From NCBI RefSeq assembly GCF_014208045.1, contig NZ_JACHML010000001.1, forward strand, positions 2,604,001-2,668,000: a DNA stretch of 64,000 bases, in the 5' to 3' direction. Below, piece after piece: positions 28,623 to 37,265 of this stretch. The notes below the pieces were generated by a model. The model saw only the letters and a list, made by a program, of their open reading frames with translations, did not search any database and was not told the DNA's origin. The stretch comes from Microbacterium thalassium. GTDB taxonomy: Bacteria > Actinomycetota > Actinomycetes > Actinomycetales > Microbacteriaceae. Numbering within the stretch: the stretch's first letter is position 1; each line of letters begins with the position of its first letter. A program made the position numbers and the translations under genes.

Positions 28623-30790
28623 TGCACCTCTCCCCCGAACTTCTCGACGAGGTCGCCGGAGGATCGCATCACGATCCGCATGCGGTGCTGGGCATCCACG
28701 CCGGCGACGCTCCCGGCACGTGGGTGATCCGCACGCGCCGCCCGCTCGCCGAAACCGTCACCGCCGTCTTCGACGACGGCCGCCGCGTCCCGCTCGAGCA
28801 CGTGCGGTCGGGCATCTGGGAGGGCACGCTCGACGGCCGACGCGGGCCATACCAGATCACCGCCACCTACGCCGACGCCCCCGACTACACGGCGGACGAC
28901 CCCTACCGGCACGAACCCCTCGTCGGCGACCTGGATCTGCACCTGATCGCCGAAGGGCGTCACGAGCAGCTGTGGAACGTCCTCGGGGCGCACGTGATCG
29001 AGCACGACGGCTCGCGCGGCGCCCGGTTCGCCGTGTGGGCGCCGAACGCGCGCGCCGTCCGGGTGGTCGGCGACTTCAACGGCTGGGACGGCACGGGCCA
29101 CGCGATGCGCTCGATGGGCGCGAGCGGCGTGTGGGAGCTGTTCGTGCCCGGTCTGGGGTCCGGCTCCACCTACAAGTTCGAGCTCCGCACCCGCTGGGGC
29201 ACGTGGGTCACCAAGGCCGACCCGATGGCGCGCTTCGCCGAGGTCCCGCCGGCGACGGCATCCGTCGTCACCGAGTCGTCGTACGAATGGTCCGACGGCG
29301 ACTGGATGTCGTCGAGGGGCCGCACGACGCCGCTGTCCAAGCCGATGTCGGTGTACGAGCTGCACCTCGGCTCGTGGCGCGCGGGGCTGTCGTACCGGGA
29401 TGCCGCCGACGCCCTCGTCGACTACGTCACCTCGCTGGGCTTCACCCACGTCGAGTTCCTGCCGCTGGCCGAGCACCCGTTCGGCGGTTCGTGGGGCTAC
29501 CAGGTCACCGGGTACTTCGCGCCCACGAGCCGCTTCGGCCGGCCGGACGACCTGCGGTACCTGATCGACCGGCTCCACCAGGCGGGCGTCGGCGTGATCA
29601 TGGACTGGGTCCCGGGCCACTTCCCCAAGGACGACTTCGCGCTGGCGCGGTTCGACGGCGACACGCTCTACGAGCACGGCGATCCGCACCGCGGTGAGCA
29701 CAAGGACTGGGGAACCCTCATCTTCGACTACGGCCGGCGCGAGGTGCGCAACTTCCTCGTCGCCAACGCGCTGTACTGGCTCGAGGAGTTCCACGTCGAC
29801 GGTCTGCGGGTGGACGCCGTCGCATCGATGCTGTACCTCGACTACTCGCGCGAACCGGGCGAGTGGACGCCCAACATCCACGGCGGCCGCGAGAACCTCG
29901 AAGCCATCTCGTTCCTGCAGGAGGTCACCGCGACCGCGTACAAGCGCTACCCGGGGATCGCGATGATCGCCGAGGAGTCCACGAGCTTCCCCGGCGTGAC
30001 CAAGCCCACCGACCACGCCGGACTCGGGTTCGGATTCAAGTGGAACATGGGCTGGATGAACGACTCGCTGACGTACATCTCGCGCGACCCGCTCTACCGC
30101 GGGCATCACGAGGGCGAACTGTCGTTCTCGTACGTCTACGCGTTCAGCGAGAACTTCATCCTGCCGATCAGCCACGACGAGGTCGTGCACGGCAAGGGCA
30201 GCCTCATCGGGCGGATGCCCGGCGACCACTGGCAGCAGCTGGCCAACATGCGCGCCTTCCTGGCGTACATGTGGGGGCACCCGGGCAAGCAGCTGCTGTT
30301 CATGGGCCAGGAGTTCGGCCAGTACGCCGAATGGTCCGAGGGCAGGGAGCTGGACTGGTGGATCCTCGACCAGCCCGCCCACCGGCAGCTGCAGAGCTTC
30401 GTCGGCAACCTCAACCGCGTGTACCGCGACGAGTCCGCCCTGTGGTCGCGCGACTCCGACGGATCGGCCTTCACGAGGCTGGGGGCGCCGACCTGGAACC
30501 CGAACGTCCAGGCCATCGCGCGGCGCGACTGGCACGGCAACACGATCGTGATGGTGTGCAACTTCGCCGGCAACCCCGTGTACGACTACGAGCTCGACAT
30601 GCCCGAGAAGGGTGTGTGGCAGGAGATCCTCAACTCCGACGCGCAGGAGTTCGGAGGCTCGGGCGTCGGCAACCTCGGCATGGTGACCGCCGGCGACGAC
30701 CACCGGGCCCGGATGATCCTCCCGCCGCTGGGGGTGCTGTGGCTCAAGCACGCACCCCACGCGCACATCCCCTCACCCACGCAGGGGTGA
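28619..30790 (+). CDS. glgB: 1,4-alpha-glucan branching enzyme
   Basis: A 723-residue GH13_9 branching enzyme that forms alpha-1,6 branches. It has two N-terminal CBM48-type domains (to about 220; GSHHDPHAVLGIH at the start), then the barrel with nucleophile D399 (GLRVDAVASMLYLDYSR) and E452 (MIAEESTSFPGV), and SHDEVVHGKGSL. AAGGAG at 28611-28616 serves two adjacent ATG codons (28619 and 28622); the second has the better spacing and would drop one residue. Its first ATG overlaps the glgE stop. Confidence 0.95.
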   Translation: MMHLSPELLDEVAGGSHHDPHAVLGIHAGDAPGTWVIRTRRPLAETVTAVFDDGRRVPLEHVRSGIWEGTLDGRRGPYQITATYADAPDYTADDPYRHEPLVGDLDLHLIAEGRHEQLWNVLGAHVIEHDGSRGARFAVWAPNARAVRVVGDFNGWDGTGHAMRSMGASGVWELFVPGLGSGSTYKFELRTRWGTWVTKADPMARFAEVPPATASVVTESSYEWSDGDWMSSRGRTTPLSKPMSVYELHLGSWRAGLSYRDAADALVDYVTSLGFTHVEFLPLAEHPFGGSWGYQVTGYFAPTSRFGRPDDLRYLIDRLHQAGVGVIMDWVPGHFPKDDFALARFDGDTLYEHGDPHRGEHKDWGTLIFDYGRREVRNFLVANALYWLEEFHVDGLRVDAVASMLYLDYSREPGEWTPNIHGGRENLEAISFLQEVTATAYKRYPGIAMIAEESTSFPGVTKPTDHAGLGFGFKWNMGWMNDSLTYISRDPLYRGHHEGELSFSYVYAFSENFILPISHDEVVHGKGSLIGRMPGDHWQQLANMRAFLAYMWGHPGKQLLFMGQEFGQYAEWSEGRELDWWILDQPAHRQLQSFVGNLNRVYRDESALWSRDSDGSAFTRLGAPTWNPNVQAIARRDWHGNTIVMVCNFAGNPVYDYELDMPEKGVWQEILNSDAQEFGGSGVGNLGMVTAGDDHRARMILPPLGVLWLKHAPHAHIPSPTQG

Positions 30791-30796
30791 CGGATG

Positions 30797-30832
30797 ACGA
30801 GGGGGCCGCGGCGTGCGCCGCGGCCCCCTCGT
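30797..30832. terminator. 16-bp perfect hairpin after glgB
   Basis: A perfect inverted repeat: 16-bp arms at 30797-30812 and 30817-30832, loop GTGC. It lies between convergent glgB and the thioredoxin-TPR gene, so it can stop transcription from both sides. There is no U tract, as is common in high-GC genomes. Confidence 0.75.
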
Positions 30833-30850
30833 CGTGCATGTCGACGGACC

Positions 30851-31768
30851 TCAGAACAGCATCGACGCCAGGCGGGAGCGGGCGCGCACGACGCGCGGGT
30901 CGCCGTCGCCGATGACCCCGAACAGCTCGAGCAGGCGCTCGCGCACGGCGGCGCGCTCGTCGCCGGGCAGCTCCTGGAAGAGTTCGAGCAGCCGGTCGAA
31001 GCCGTCGGCGACGTGGCCTCCGGCCACATCCAGGTCGGCCACCACGAGCTGCGCGGCGACATCGCGCGCGTCTGCGGCGGCAGCGGCGCGCGCGGCCTCG
31101 AGGTCGACGCCCTGCACGCGGTCCAGCAGGCGCACCTGGCCGAGTCCCGCGCGCGCATCGGCGTCGCGGGGGTTCTCGGCGATCGCCTTCTCGTACGCCG
31201 CGATGGCGCGGGCGTAGTCGCCGGCCTCGATCGCGTCGTGCGCTTCGGCGTGGAGCGGCGGGAGCGGCGGCTCGGCGGGCTCGGCGCCCTCCTCAGCGGG
31301 CTCGCCCACCGACCCCGTCACGCCGTGCTGAGCGGCGAGCTGCAGGAGCTGGGCGAACACCTCGCGCACCTGCTGCTCGGGCACCGCCCCGTTGAACAGG
31401 GGAACCGGCTGACCGGCGACGAGGGCGACGACCATCGGGATCGACTGCGCGCGGAACGCCTGCGAGATCTGCGGGTTCGCATCGACGTCGACCTTCGCGA
31501 GCACCAGGCGCCCGGCGTGCTCCGTGACGACCTTCTCGAGCACGGGGCTCAGCTGCTTGCACGGCCCGCACCACTCGGCCCACAGGTCCACCACGACCGG
31601 GACGGTGCGCGACAGCTCCATCGCCTGGCCGAACGTGGCATCGGTGACGTCCATCACGAACGAGCCTGCGCCGGCGGTCGGCGCGGCGGCGTTCGGAGCG
31701 GGCTTGTTCCGCAGGGACGACAGGTCGACGGCGCCGCGCACGGCGGCGCCCAGAGAGGCATCGGTCAC
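30851..31768 (-). CDS. Thioredoxin-TPR co-chaperone (YbbN/CnoX-like)
   Basis: A 305-residue protein. The thioredoxin domain (about 35-145) has the redox motif WCGPC at residues 66-70. The second half is helical and Ala-rich with tetratricopeptide-like repeats (HDAIEAGDYARAIAAYEKAIAENPRDADARAGLGQVRLL). This is the YbbN layout, a chaperone holdase/thioredoxin in the cytoplasm; some members have lost the cysteines, but here both are kept. The ATG overlaps the stop of the upstream membrane protein gene (4 bp), so translation is coupled. Confidence 0.88.
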   Translation of the reverse strand: MTDASLGAAVRGAVDLSSLRNKPAPNAAAPTAGAGSFVMDVTDATFGQAMELSRTVPVVVDLWAEWCGPCKQLSPVLEKVVTEHAGRLVLAKVDVDANPQISQAFRAQSIPMVVALVAGQPVPLFNGAVPEQQVREVFAQLLQLAAQHGVTGSVGEPAEEGAEPAEPPLPPLHAEAHDAIEAGDYARAIAAYEKAIAENPRDADARAGLGQVRLLDRVQGVDLEAARAAAAADARDVAAQLVVADLDVAGGHVADGFDRLLELFQELPGDERAAVRERLLELFGVIGDGDPRVVRARSRLASMLF

Positions 31769-33582
31769 TTGATCACCTTCGCGTTGAGAATGTCCGAAGC
31801 GTATCCCAGGAGCTGGATCTTCTCGCTCGATCCCTGTCCGGGCACGTAGAAGAACAGCTGGTCGAGGAACGTGGTCGTGAAGCCCGAGGCCGACTGCTCG
31901 ACACCGGCGAGGGTCTCGACCGTCGGGTTGTTCTCGAGCTTGATGACCGCGTCGCTGTTGGTCGGCTTGACCTTGTCGGACTCCTCGACCGTGACGGCGA
32001 CGATGGCGCCGCTCTCGAGGGTCGCGATCGCGAACGGCTCCTCCGACCCCGCCTTCGACGAGAAGGTCAGGCTGCCGGTCTTCGACGCGGTCTCGTTGAA
32101 CTCCTTCAGCCGGCGCTCCCGGTCGCTCTCGATCTTGAGCCGGAACTGGTCGGTCTCGGCGTCGAACAGGCCGGCGTACTCGCTGTCATCGCCGTTGTTG
32201 ATGATGTCGGCGTACGCCGCGGCGACCTGATCGGGCTGCATGATGAGGAACGGCGAATCGGGCGCGACCTGTGTGGCCCCGATGTACGAGGGCGCGAGGT
32301 CGGGCATCGGCGTGTCGGCCTCGAGGCTCGCCTGGTAGCTGAGCTCGTACTCCGACCACGGGTCCTCCTGCGTGATCACCATGATGCTGGAGGTCTTGGT
32401 CTCGACGTCGTCGACGACCGCGAGCACCGACCGCGGCCAGCCGTCGTAGGCCTGCGGGAGGACGATCGACAGCGGCTTCGCGAGGATCGCCGCGGGGGTC
32501 TTGTAGTCCGAGATCGCGTCGCGCAGCGTGTAGTTGGTCGTGCGCGTTTCGAGCATCGCGCCGCTGAGCCGTGTGGAGGCCGTCTTCACCGAGAGGTCCT
32601 CGTCGGCCTGGGCGACCGTCTCGGCGATGCGCGAGAGGATGCGCTCGGCCTGGGCCTTCGTGACCGCCGGCGACTGCTGCCCCTCGGGCACGATGACCGT
32701 CGCGCTCGGGCTCGGCGTCGGAGTCGCGGCCAGCTCCGGCCAGGCATCCGCGTCGCAGCCGGCGAACAGCAGAGCCGACACCGCGAGGGCGGGGATCGCC
32801 ACGAGCGTGCGGCGGCTGCTGCCGAGCGAGCGACGGGTCGGGCCGGACGCGCTGATGACGCCCTTCTCCTCGCCCTCGACGGCGACGTCGATCGGCTCGG
32901 TGGGAGGAAGCGGCAGACCCTTGCGACGCGGTCCGCGTGCGCGGCGGGCGTGCCGGAACCCGAGGATGTACAGCAGCACGCCGATCGCCATCAGAACGGC
33001 TCCCCCGACGATGAGCGGTCCCGCCCAGGGCGTCGCGTTGGGGATCGGCCACGACAGCGTGATCGTGCTGGGCGCGGGCTCGGTGCCGTCGGTCGCGACG
33101 ATCACGCTCATCTCCGAGGGCAGCTGCAGCGGCGCGATCATGAGATCCGTCTGGGTGAACTCGTCGAGCCACAGATCGGATCCGGCGGGATTGCGGCCGG
33201 GGTTCGCGGCGTCCGTGTCCTCCTCGGCCTCCGCGTCGTCCTCGGCGACCGCTTCGGGCTCGGGAACGACCGTCTCCGCGACGATCTCACCGTCGTCTGC
33301 GAGCGTGACCGAGGTGTACGTCGCGTCGGAGAGCCACGCGGTCATGTCCGCGGTGCGCCCGTAGGCGGCGAAGATGTCGCCGTCCGCCTGCGCGCGAAGC
33401 GTCTGCGCGCCCGGCAGGCGGTTCAGCACGGCGCCGTCGATCATCACGTACGGCGTGGACTCGTGCGCGGGGACGGCCGCCGTCTCCGAATCGGGTCCCT
33501 GGAAGACCGTTCGCTGGGCGATGCCAGCGCCGATCATCACCGCCGCGAGGACGAAGGCCGCCACGGCCCATACGAATCGCAC
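31765..33582 (-). CDS. Membrane protein with an internal lipobox, unknown function
   Basis: A 605-residue protein I do not recognise. TM1 is residues 5-22, then an acidic ectodomain with a Glu/Asp-rich stretch (105-128), TM2 188-208 followed by the basic RHARRARGPRRK, a cytosolic segment, and a third hydrophobic stretch (259-275) ending LLFAGC with Cys276, a near-perfect lipobox. A Pro/Thr linker and a folded domain of about 300 residues follow. It looks like a membrane protein fused to a lipoprotein. GTG start with GAGAGG upstream. It precedes and overlaps the thioredoxin-TPR gene. Confidence 0.75.
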   Translation of the reverse strand: MRFVWAVAAFVLAAVMIGAGIAQRTVFQGPDSETAAVPAHESTPYVMIDGAVLNRLPGAQTLRAQADGDIFAAYGRTADMTAWLSDATYTSVTLADDGEIVAETVVPEPEAVAEDDAEAEEDTDAANPGRNPAGSDLWLDEFTQTDLMIAPLQLPSEMSVIVATDGTEPAPSTITLSWPIPNATPWAGPLIVGGAVLMAIGVLLYILGFRHARRARGPRRKGLPLPPTEPIDVAVEGEEKGVISASGPTRRSLGSSRRTLVAIPALAVSALLFAGCDADAWPELAATPTPSPSATVIVPEGQQSPAVTKAQAERILSRIAETVAQADEDLSVKTASTRLSGAMLETRTTNYTLRDAISDYKTPAAILAKPLSIVLPQAYDGWPRSVLAVVDDVETKTSSIMVITQEDPWSEYELSYQASLEADTPMPDLAPSYIGATQVAPDSPFLIMQPDQVAAAYADIINNGDDSEYAGLFDAETDQFRLKIESDRERRLKEFNETASKTGSLTFSSKAGSEEPFAIATLESGAIVAVTVEESDKVKPTNSDAVIKLENNPTVETLAGVEQSASGFTTTFLDQLFFYVPGQGSSEKIQLLGYASDILNAKVIK

Positions 33583-33660
33583 TCAGAACACCTCTCACGG
33601 ACGCGTCCATGCCGGACGTGCCTGGACTCGACTGATCAGCGTAGCGAAATAGACCTGAAA

Positions 33661-33680
33661 GCGCCGTGGGAGCACGGCGC
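33661..33680. repeat. Perfect 8-bp inverted repeat in a divergent intergenic region
   Basis: GCGCCGTG (33661-33668), loop GGAG, CACGGCGC (33673-33680). It lies between the divergent membrane-protein gene and the AI-2E-family gene, 26 bp upstream of the latter's possible -10. The palindrome CGGCGCGCCG (33691-33700) follows. Could be an operator; nothing else supports that. Confidence 0.4.
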
Positions 33681-33706
33681 AGCCGCGTTTCGGCGCGCCG
33701 CGTGCG

Positions 33707-33712
33707 TATTCT
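33707..33712 (+). promoter_or_regulatory. Possible -10 of the AI-2E-family gene
   Basis: TATTCT, about 46 nt before the ATG at 33759. No firm -35. Confidence 0.35.
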
Positions 33713-33758
33713 GATCACGAGTCGGCGCAGTTTCGCCGGGAGAGGGCGTGACGGCCGG

Positions 33759-34829
33759 ATGAAGTTCCACAATCCGTTCCGAGTGGCATTCGTCGCGACC
33801 CTCGGCGTCGGACTCGGGCTGCTCCTGATCGGCAGCGTCCAGACGCTCTCCACCATCCTGCTGTACGTCGGCACGGCGCTGTTCCTCTCGCTCGGCCTCG
33901 ACCCGATCGTCGCGTGGCTCGAGCGCCGGAGACTCCCCCGATGGGCGGCCGTGCTCGTGACGGTGCTGGCGGTCCTGGCGATGTTCGCGGGCATCGTCCT
34001 CATGGTGGTCCCGATCATCGTGGGCCAGATCACGCAGCTCGTCACGACGGTGCAGTCGCTCATCGAGCGGGGCACCTGGGACCCGGTGACCGAACTGCGC
34101 GAATGGATGACGACGACCTTCCCCCTGCTCGAGGTCGATCAGGTTTTCCTCTACATCCAGGAGTGGGTCGACTCGCTCGACCTCAGCGCCGTCGGCAGCC
34201 AGGTGGGCGGGGGGCTCATCGCCTTCGCGGGGAGCATCCTGGCCGGACTCGCGGGCGCCTTCATCGTGCTCATCCTGACGATCTACTTCACCGCGTCGAC
34301 CCCGAGCCTGAAGCGGGCCGTGTACCAGCTCGTGCCGGCGTCCAAGCGCGCGCGCTTCATCGACCTCGGCGAGCAGATCACCGACTCGGTGGGCTTCTAC
34401 GTCATCGGGCAGCTGAGCCTGGGCGTCATCAACGGCGTGCTGAGCGCCATCTTCCTGTCGATCATCGGAGCGCCGTTCCCCGCGGTGCTGGCGGTGATCG
34501 CGTTCTTCTTCTCGCTCATCCCGCTGGTGGGCACCCTCACCGGGTCGACGATCATCGTGCTGACCTGTCTGATCCCCGGTCTGAGCACGCCGACGACGGC
34601 GCTCATCGCGGCGATCTACTACCTCGTGTACATGCAGATCGAGGCGTACGTGATCTCGCCGCGCATCATGAGCCGCGCCGTGTCGGTGCCGGGGGCCGTC
34701 GTGGTGATCGCCGCCCTCGCGGGCGGCTCGCTGCTCGGCCTGCTCGGAGCGCTCATCGCCATCCCCGTCGCGGCGAGCATCCTCATCCTCTACCGCCAGG
34801 TGGTCATCCCCCGGCAGAACGAACGGTGA
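33759..34829 (+). CDS. AI-2E family transporter (TqsA/PerM-like permease)
   Basis: A 356-residue polytopic protein with about eight membrane segments. Family marks are the N-terminal pair of helices with TALFLSLGLDPIVAWLERR, a long amphipathic extracytoplasmic segment (about 95-145), and the C-terminal PLVGTLTGSTIIVLTC and YYLVYMQIEAYVISPRIM blocks. The DUF20/AI-2E exporter family has varied or unknown substrates, including Na+/H+ antiport in some members. The ATG at 33759 is preferred over the upstream frame because the family starts near KFHNPFRVAF. Convergent with the next gene, 1 bp apart. Confidence 0.88.
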   Translation: MKFHNPFRVAFVATLGVGLGLLLIGSVQTLSTILLYVGTALFLSLGLDPIVAWLERRRLPRWAAVLVTVLAVLAMFAGIVLMVVPIIVGQITQLVTTVQSLIERGTWDPVTELREWMTTTFPLLEVDQVFLYIQEWVDSLDLSAVGSQVGGGLIAFAGSILAGLAGAFIVLILTIYFTASTPSLKRAVYQLVPASKRARFIDLGEQITDSVGFYVIGQLSLGVINGVLSAIFLSIIGAPFPAVLAVIAFFFSLIPLVGTLTGSTIIVLTCLIPGLSTPTTALIAAIYYLVYMQIEAYVISPRIMSRAVSVPGAVVVIAALAGGSLLGLLGALIAIPVAASILILYRQVVIPRQNER

Positions 34830-34830
34830 C

Positions 34831-35559
34831 TCAGACCCCTTCGACGACCTTGCCGTGCCACTCGGTCGGCAGCGGGAGCGCGTCGGGATTGACCGCCGCC
34901 ACGATCTCGGTCAGGACGCGACGCGTCTGCGTCTCGCCGACCCACAGGTGCTTGGCGCCGTCCACCGCGATGAGGTTCGCGTGCGGCACCCCGGCGAAGC
35001 GCTCGACGGCGGCGTCCGGCCGCAGGAAGTCGTCGTGCTCGGGGACGAGCACCACCATGGGGCGGGGATCGCCGGCCCACGCCGCCAGCTCCTCCGGCGA
35101 GGTGCGGTGCAGCGGCGGCGAGAGCAGGATGGTCCCGTCGACGGCGTGATCGCGGCCGTACTTCAGCGCCAGCTCGGTCCCGAAGGACCAGCCGACGATC
35201 CACAGGTGCGGCAGACCGCGCTCGCGCGCGAAGTCGACCGCGGCCGCCACGTCGAACGCCTCCGCCCGGCCGCCGTCGAACTCGCCGCCGCTCGTGCCGC
35301 GCGGCGACGTCGTCCCCCGCGTGTTGAACCGCAGCACCGCGAGGTCCGCGAGAGCCGGCAGCCGAGCAGCCGCCTTGCGGATGATGTGGGAGTCCATGAA
35401 GCCGCCCGCCGTGGGCAGCGGATGCAGGGTGACCAGCGTCGCGACCGGCTCGCGGTCCAGCGGCACGGCCAGTTCGCCCACGAGTTCGACGCCGTCGATC
35501 GTCTCGAGCGTGATGTCCTCCCGCTGTGCGGGCAGCATCATCGGTCCGCGAATCTCCAT
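34831..35559 (-). CDS. Alpha/beta hydrolase (dienelactone-hydrolase-like)
   Basis: A 242-residue alpha/beta hydrolase. The nucleophile elbow is GWSFG, the acid is in LVPEHDDFLRPD, and the histidine in DGAKHLWVG. HPLPTAGGFMDSHIIRKAA is the oxyanion-side segment seen in the small YmgB-like alpha/beta hydrolases of actinobacteria. Substrate unknown. It lies 1 bp downstream of the small Cys-rich gene and belongs to a three-gene unit starting with the transglycosylase-like gene. ATG has GGAGGATC upstream. Confidence 0.85.
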   Translation of the reverse strand: MEIRGPMMLPAQREDITLETIDGVELVGELAVPLDREPVATLVTLHPLPTAGGFMDSHIIRKAAARLPALADLAVLRFNTRGTTSPRGTSGGEFDGGRAEAFDVAAAVDFARERGLPHLWIVGWSFGTELALKYGRDHAVDGTILLSPPLHRTSPEELAAWAGDPRPMVVLVPEHDDFLRPDAAVERFAGVPHANLIAVDGAKHLWVGETQTRRVLTEIVAAVNPDALPLPTEWHGKVVEGV

Positions 35560-35560
35560 G

Positions 35561-35845
35561 TCAGCCGATCCTCCAGCACTGGGTATGCCAATGTCTGCGC
35601 GCCGCGAGGTCGGCGCTGTCTCCGAGAACGCCGTCCGCTCGCCACACGACCACGTGCGCGACCCCGACGCCGATCAGCCGCCCGCACCCGGGACAGCTGT
35701 ACTCCTTCTGCGAACGACCGGCGCCCACCGGCTGCACGGTCCACTCCGCGCCCCGCCGCGACTCGGTGCGCTTGAACCCCGCGAGCAGGCGATCGAACGA
35801 ATCGTCGCCCGCCGCATCCGGGCGACGGCGGTTGGATCGGGGCAT
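35561..35845 (-). CDS. Small zinc-ribbon-like protein, 94 residues
   Basis: A 94-residue protein with EYSCPGCGRLI (about residues 48-58) and near the C-terminus HWHTQCW, giving two CxxC-type ligands plus His/Cys. The arrangement resembles a treble-clef or HNH-like zinc fold. The N-terminal third is basic and disordered. Proteins of this kind are often labelled ATP/GTP-binding without evidence; I see no P-loop. Middle gene of a tight three-gene unit (gaps of 4 and 1 bp). Confidence 0.7.
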   Translation of the reverse strand: MPRSNRRRPDAAGDDSFDRLLAGFKRTESRRGAEWTVQPVGAGRSQKEYSCPGCGRLIGVGVAHVVVWRADGVLGDSADLAARRHWHTQCWRIG

Positions 35846-35849
35846 GGCC

Positions 35850-36623
35850 TCAATACCAGCCGTAGGCCTCGGAATGGCCCCACGCGCCGCACGGGCTGCC
35901 GTACCGTCCGCCGATGTAGCCGAGGCCCCACGTGATCTGCGTGGCGGGGTTGGTCTCCCAGTCGGCGCCGGCGGTGGCCATCTTCGAACCCGGCAGCGAC
36001 TGCGGGATGCCGTAGGCGCCGCTGTACGGGTTGTAGGCGTTCACGCGCCAGCCCGACTCGCGGTTCCACAGCGCGACGAGGCACGCGAACTCGTCGTCGC
36101 CCCAGCCGCGCGCCTTGACCATGTCGTAGGCGATCGCCTGAGCGGTTCCCGGGTCGGGCGTCACGAACGGCGGGCTCCAGACATCCGACGACGCGGACGC
36201 CGTCTCCGCCTCGACGGGCTCCGGCTTGGGCGTCACGTACACCGAGTAGCCGCCCCGGTCGAGATCAGGTGTCTCGGCCGCCTCGGCATCGGCGTCCACG
36301 GGACGTGTCTGCACATCGCCGACGGCGCTCGCGTACAGGGTCACCGGAACCGTGATGTCGGCGTTCGCCGGCGGAAGCGCGGCTCCGATCGGCCCCACGT
36401 AGGCCACGGCGAATCCGAGGACCGCGAAGACCGCGAACACCGCCAGGACCCCGCGGCGCCGCGACCAGCGCTCCGGCGCGGGCGCCGCGGCGACGCGCGC
36501 CGGCCGCACCGCGATCGGCGCAGCCGAAGGAGCCGAAGCGGGGGCGAGCTGCGATGCCTCCGCTGCGGCCCGCTGCGCTCGCGCGTCGCGTCGCGTGGGG
36601 TGGGTCACGTCGCCAGTGGTCAC
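35850..36623 (-). CDS. Membrane-anchored lytic transglycosylase-like protein
   Basis: A 257-residue protein. A cytosolic Ala/Pro-rich N-terminus is followed by a single membrane anchor (about 57-77: RRRGVLAVFAVFAVLGFAVAYV), a low-complexity spacer, and a C-terminal lysozyme-like domain. The catalytic Glu is likely that of LWNRESGW; GAYGIPQSLPGSKM and WGLGYIGGRYG are the rest of the SLT/RPF-like fold. It probably cleaves peptidoglycan outside the membrane. GTG at 36623 is chosen because the -10 TACACT at 36633-36638 lies inside the longer frame. Confidence 0.8.
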   Translation of the reverse strand: MTTGDVTHPTRRDARAQRAAAEASQLAPASAPSAAPIAVRPARVAAAPAPERWSRRRGVLAVFAVFAVLGFAVAYVGPIGAALPPANADITVPVTLYASAVGDVQTRPVDADAEAAETPDLDRGGYSVYVTPKPEPVEAETASASSDVWSPPFVTPDPGTAQAIAYDMVKARGWGDDEFACLVALWNRESGWRVNAYNPYSGAYGIPQSLPGSKMATAGADWETNPATQITWGLGYIGGRYGSPCGAWGHSEAYGWY

Positions 36624-36632
36624 AGTCCCCCG

Positions 36633-36638
36633 AGTGTA
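36633..36638 (-). promoter_or_regulatory. -10 element of the transglycosylase-like operon
   Basis: TACACT on the minus strand, 9 nt before the GTG at 36623, with GGGGGA between. Confidence 0.45.
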
Positions 36639-36698
36639 CCGATTCGCGTGCGCCGGTTCCATTTCGCCGGTCTCGCTCAGCGGGCGCCGGGCCGCTGC

Positions 36699-37265
36699 TC
36701 AGCGGATGGCGAGCATCACCTCGACGACGGCGTCGAGCACCGCGTCGACCTGAAGCTCGCGGTAGCCGCCGCGCTGCATGCGGAACGCGACCGACCGGAC
36801 CTGCTCGACGGTGACCGCGTCGCCGCGCTCGAGATAGCGCGCGATCTTCTCGGCCACGAGGTCCACCTCGTCGATGCGGTAGCCGTAGTGGAGGGCTCCG
36901 ACGCGGTCGAACCGGTGCCCGGCCGGGCGCGTCAGGCGGTTCAGGATCTCCTGGGCGGACTCCTTCGTGCGCCCCACCCACTCGCGGGTGCCCACGTGTG
37001 AGACGGCCTGCTCGCGCTCCCGCGCGGCGAAGGCGTCCTCGATGCGTCCCAGGGCGTGGTCCACCGAGGCCACGTCGTACCCTCGGCGCACGAGCGGGAA
37101 GGCGGCACCGCGCACGTCCGCGGCCGTGATCGCATCGTCGGAGCCTTCGAACGCGCGGCGGGCGCGCTGGAGGAAGTCGTCCACCGCCTGCTTCTCGTAG
37201 CCCTTGGTGCGCCCCGAGGTCTGGGGGAAGGTGGCGGCCGCCGCCGCGGTGTCAGAGGTCGTCAT
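36699..37265 (-). CDS. DivIVA-domain protein
   Basis: A 188-residue cytoplasmic protein built from repeated short DivIVA domain-I-like units: FPQTSGRTKGYEKQAVDDFLQRA, VRRGYDVASVDHALGRIEDAF, GALHYGYRIDEVDLVAEKIARYL and MQRGGYRELQVDAVLDAVVEVM. The recurring G-Y-x4-VD pattern marks them. Unlike Wag31 it has no long coiled coil. DivIVA proteins bind curved membrane and organise growth; the role here is unknown. ATG overlaps the cdsA stop by 4 bp, making it the last gene of pyrH-frr-cdsA. Confidence 0.8.
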   Translation of the reverse strand: MTTSDTAAAAATFPQTSGRTKGYEKQAVDDFLQRARRAFEGSDDAITAADVRGAAFPLVRRGYDVASVDHALGRIEDAFAAREREQAVSHVGTREWVGRTKESAQEILNRLTRPAGHRFDRVGALHYGYRIDEVDLVAEKIARYLERGDAVTVEQVRSVAFRMQRGGYRELQVDAVLDAVVEVMLAIR

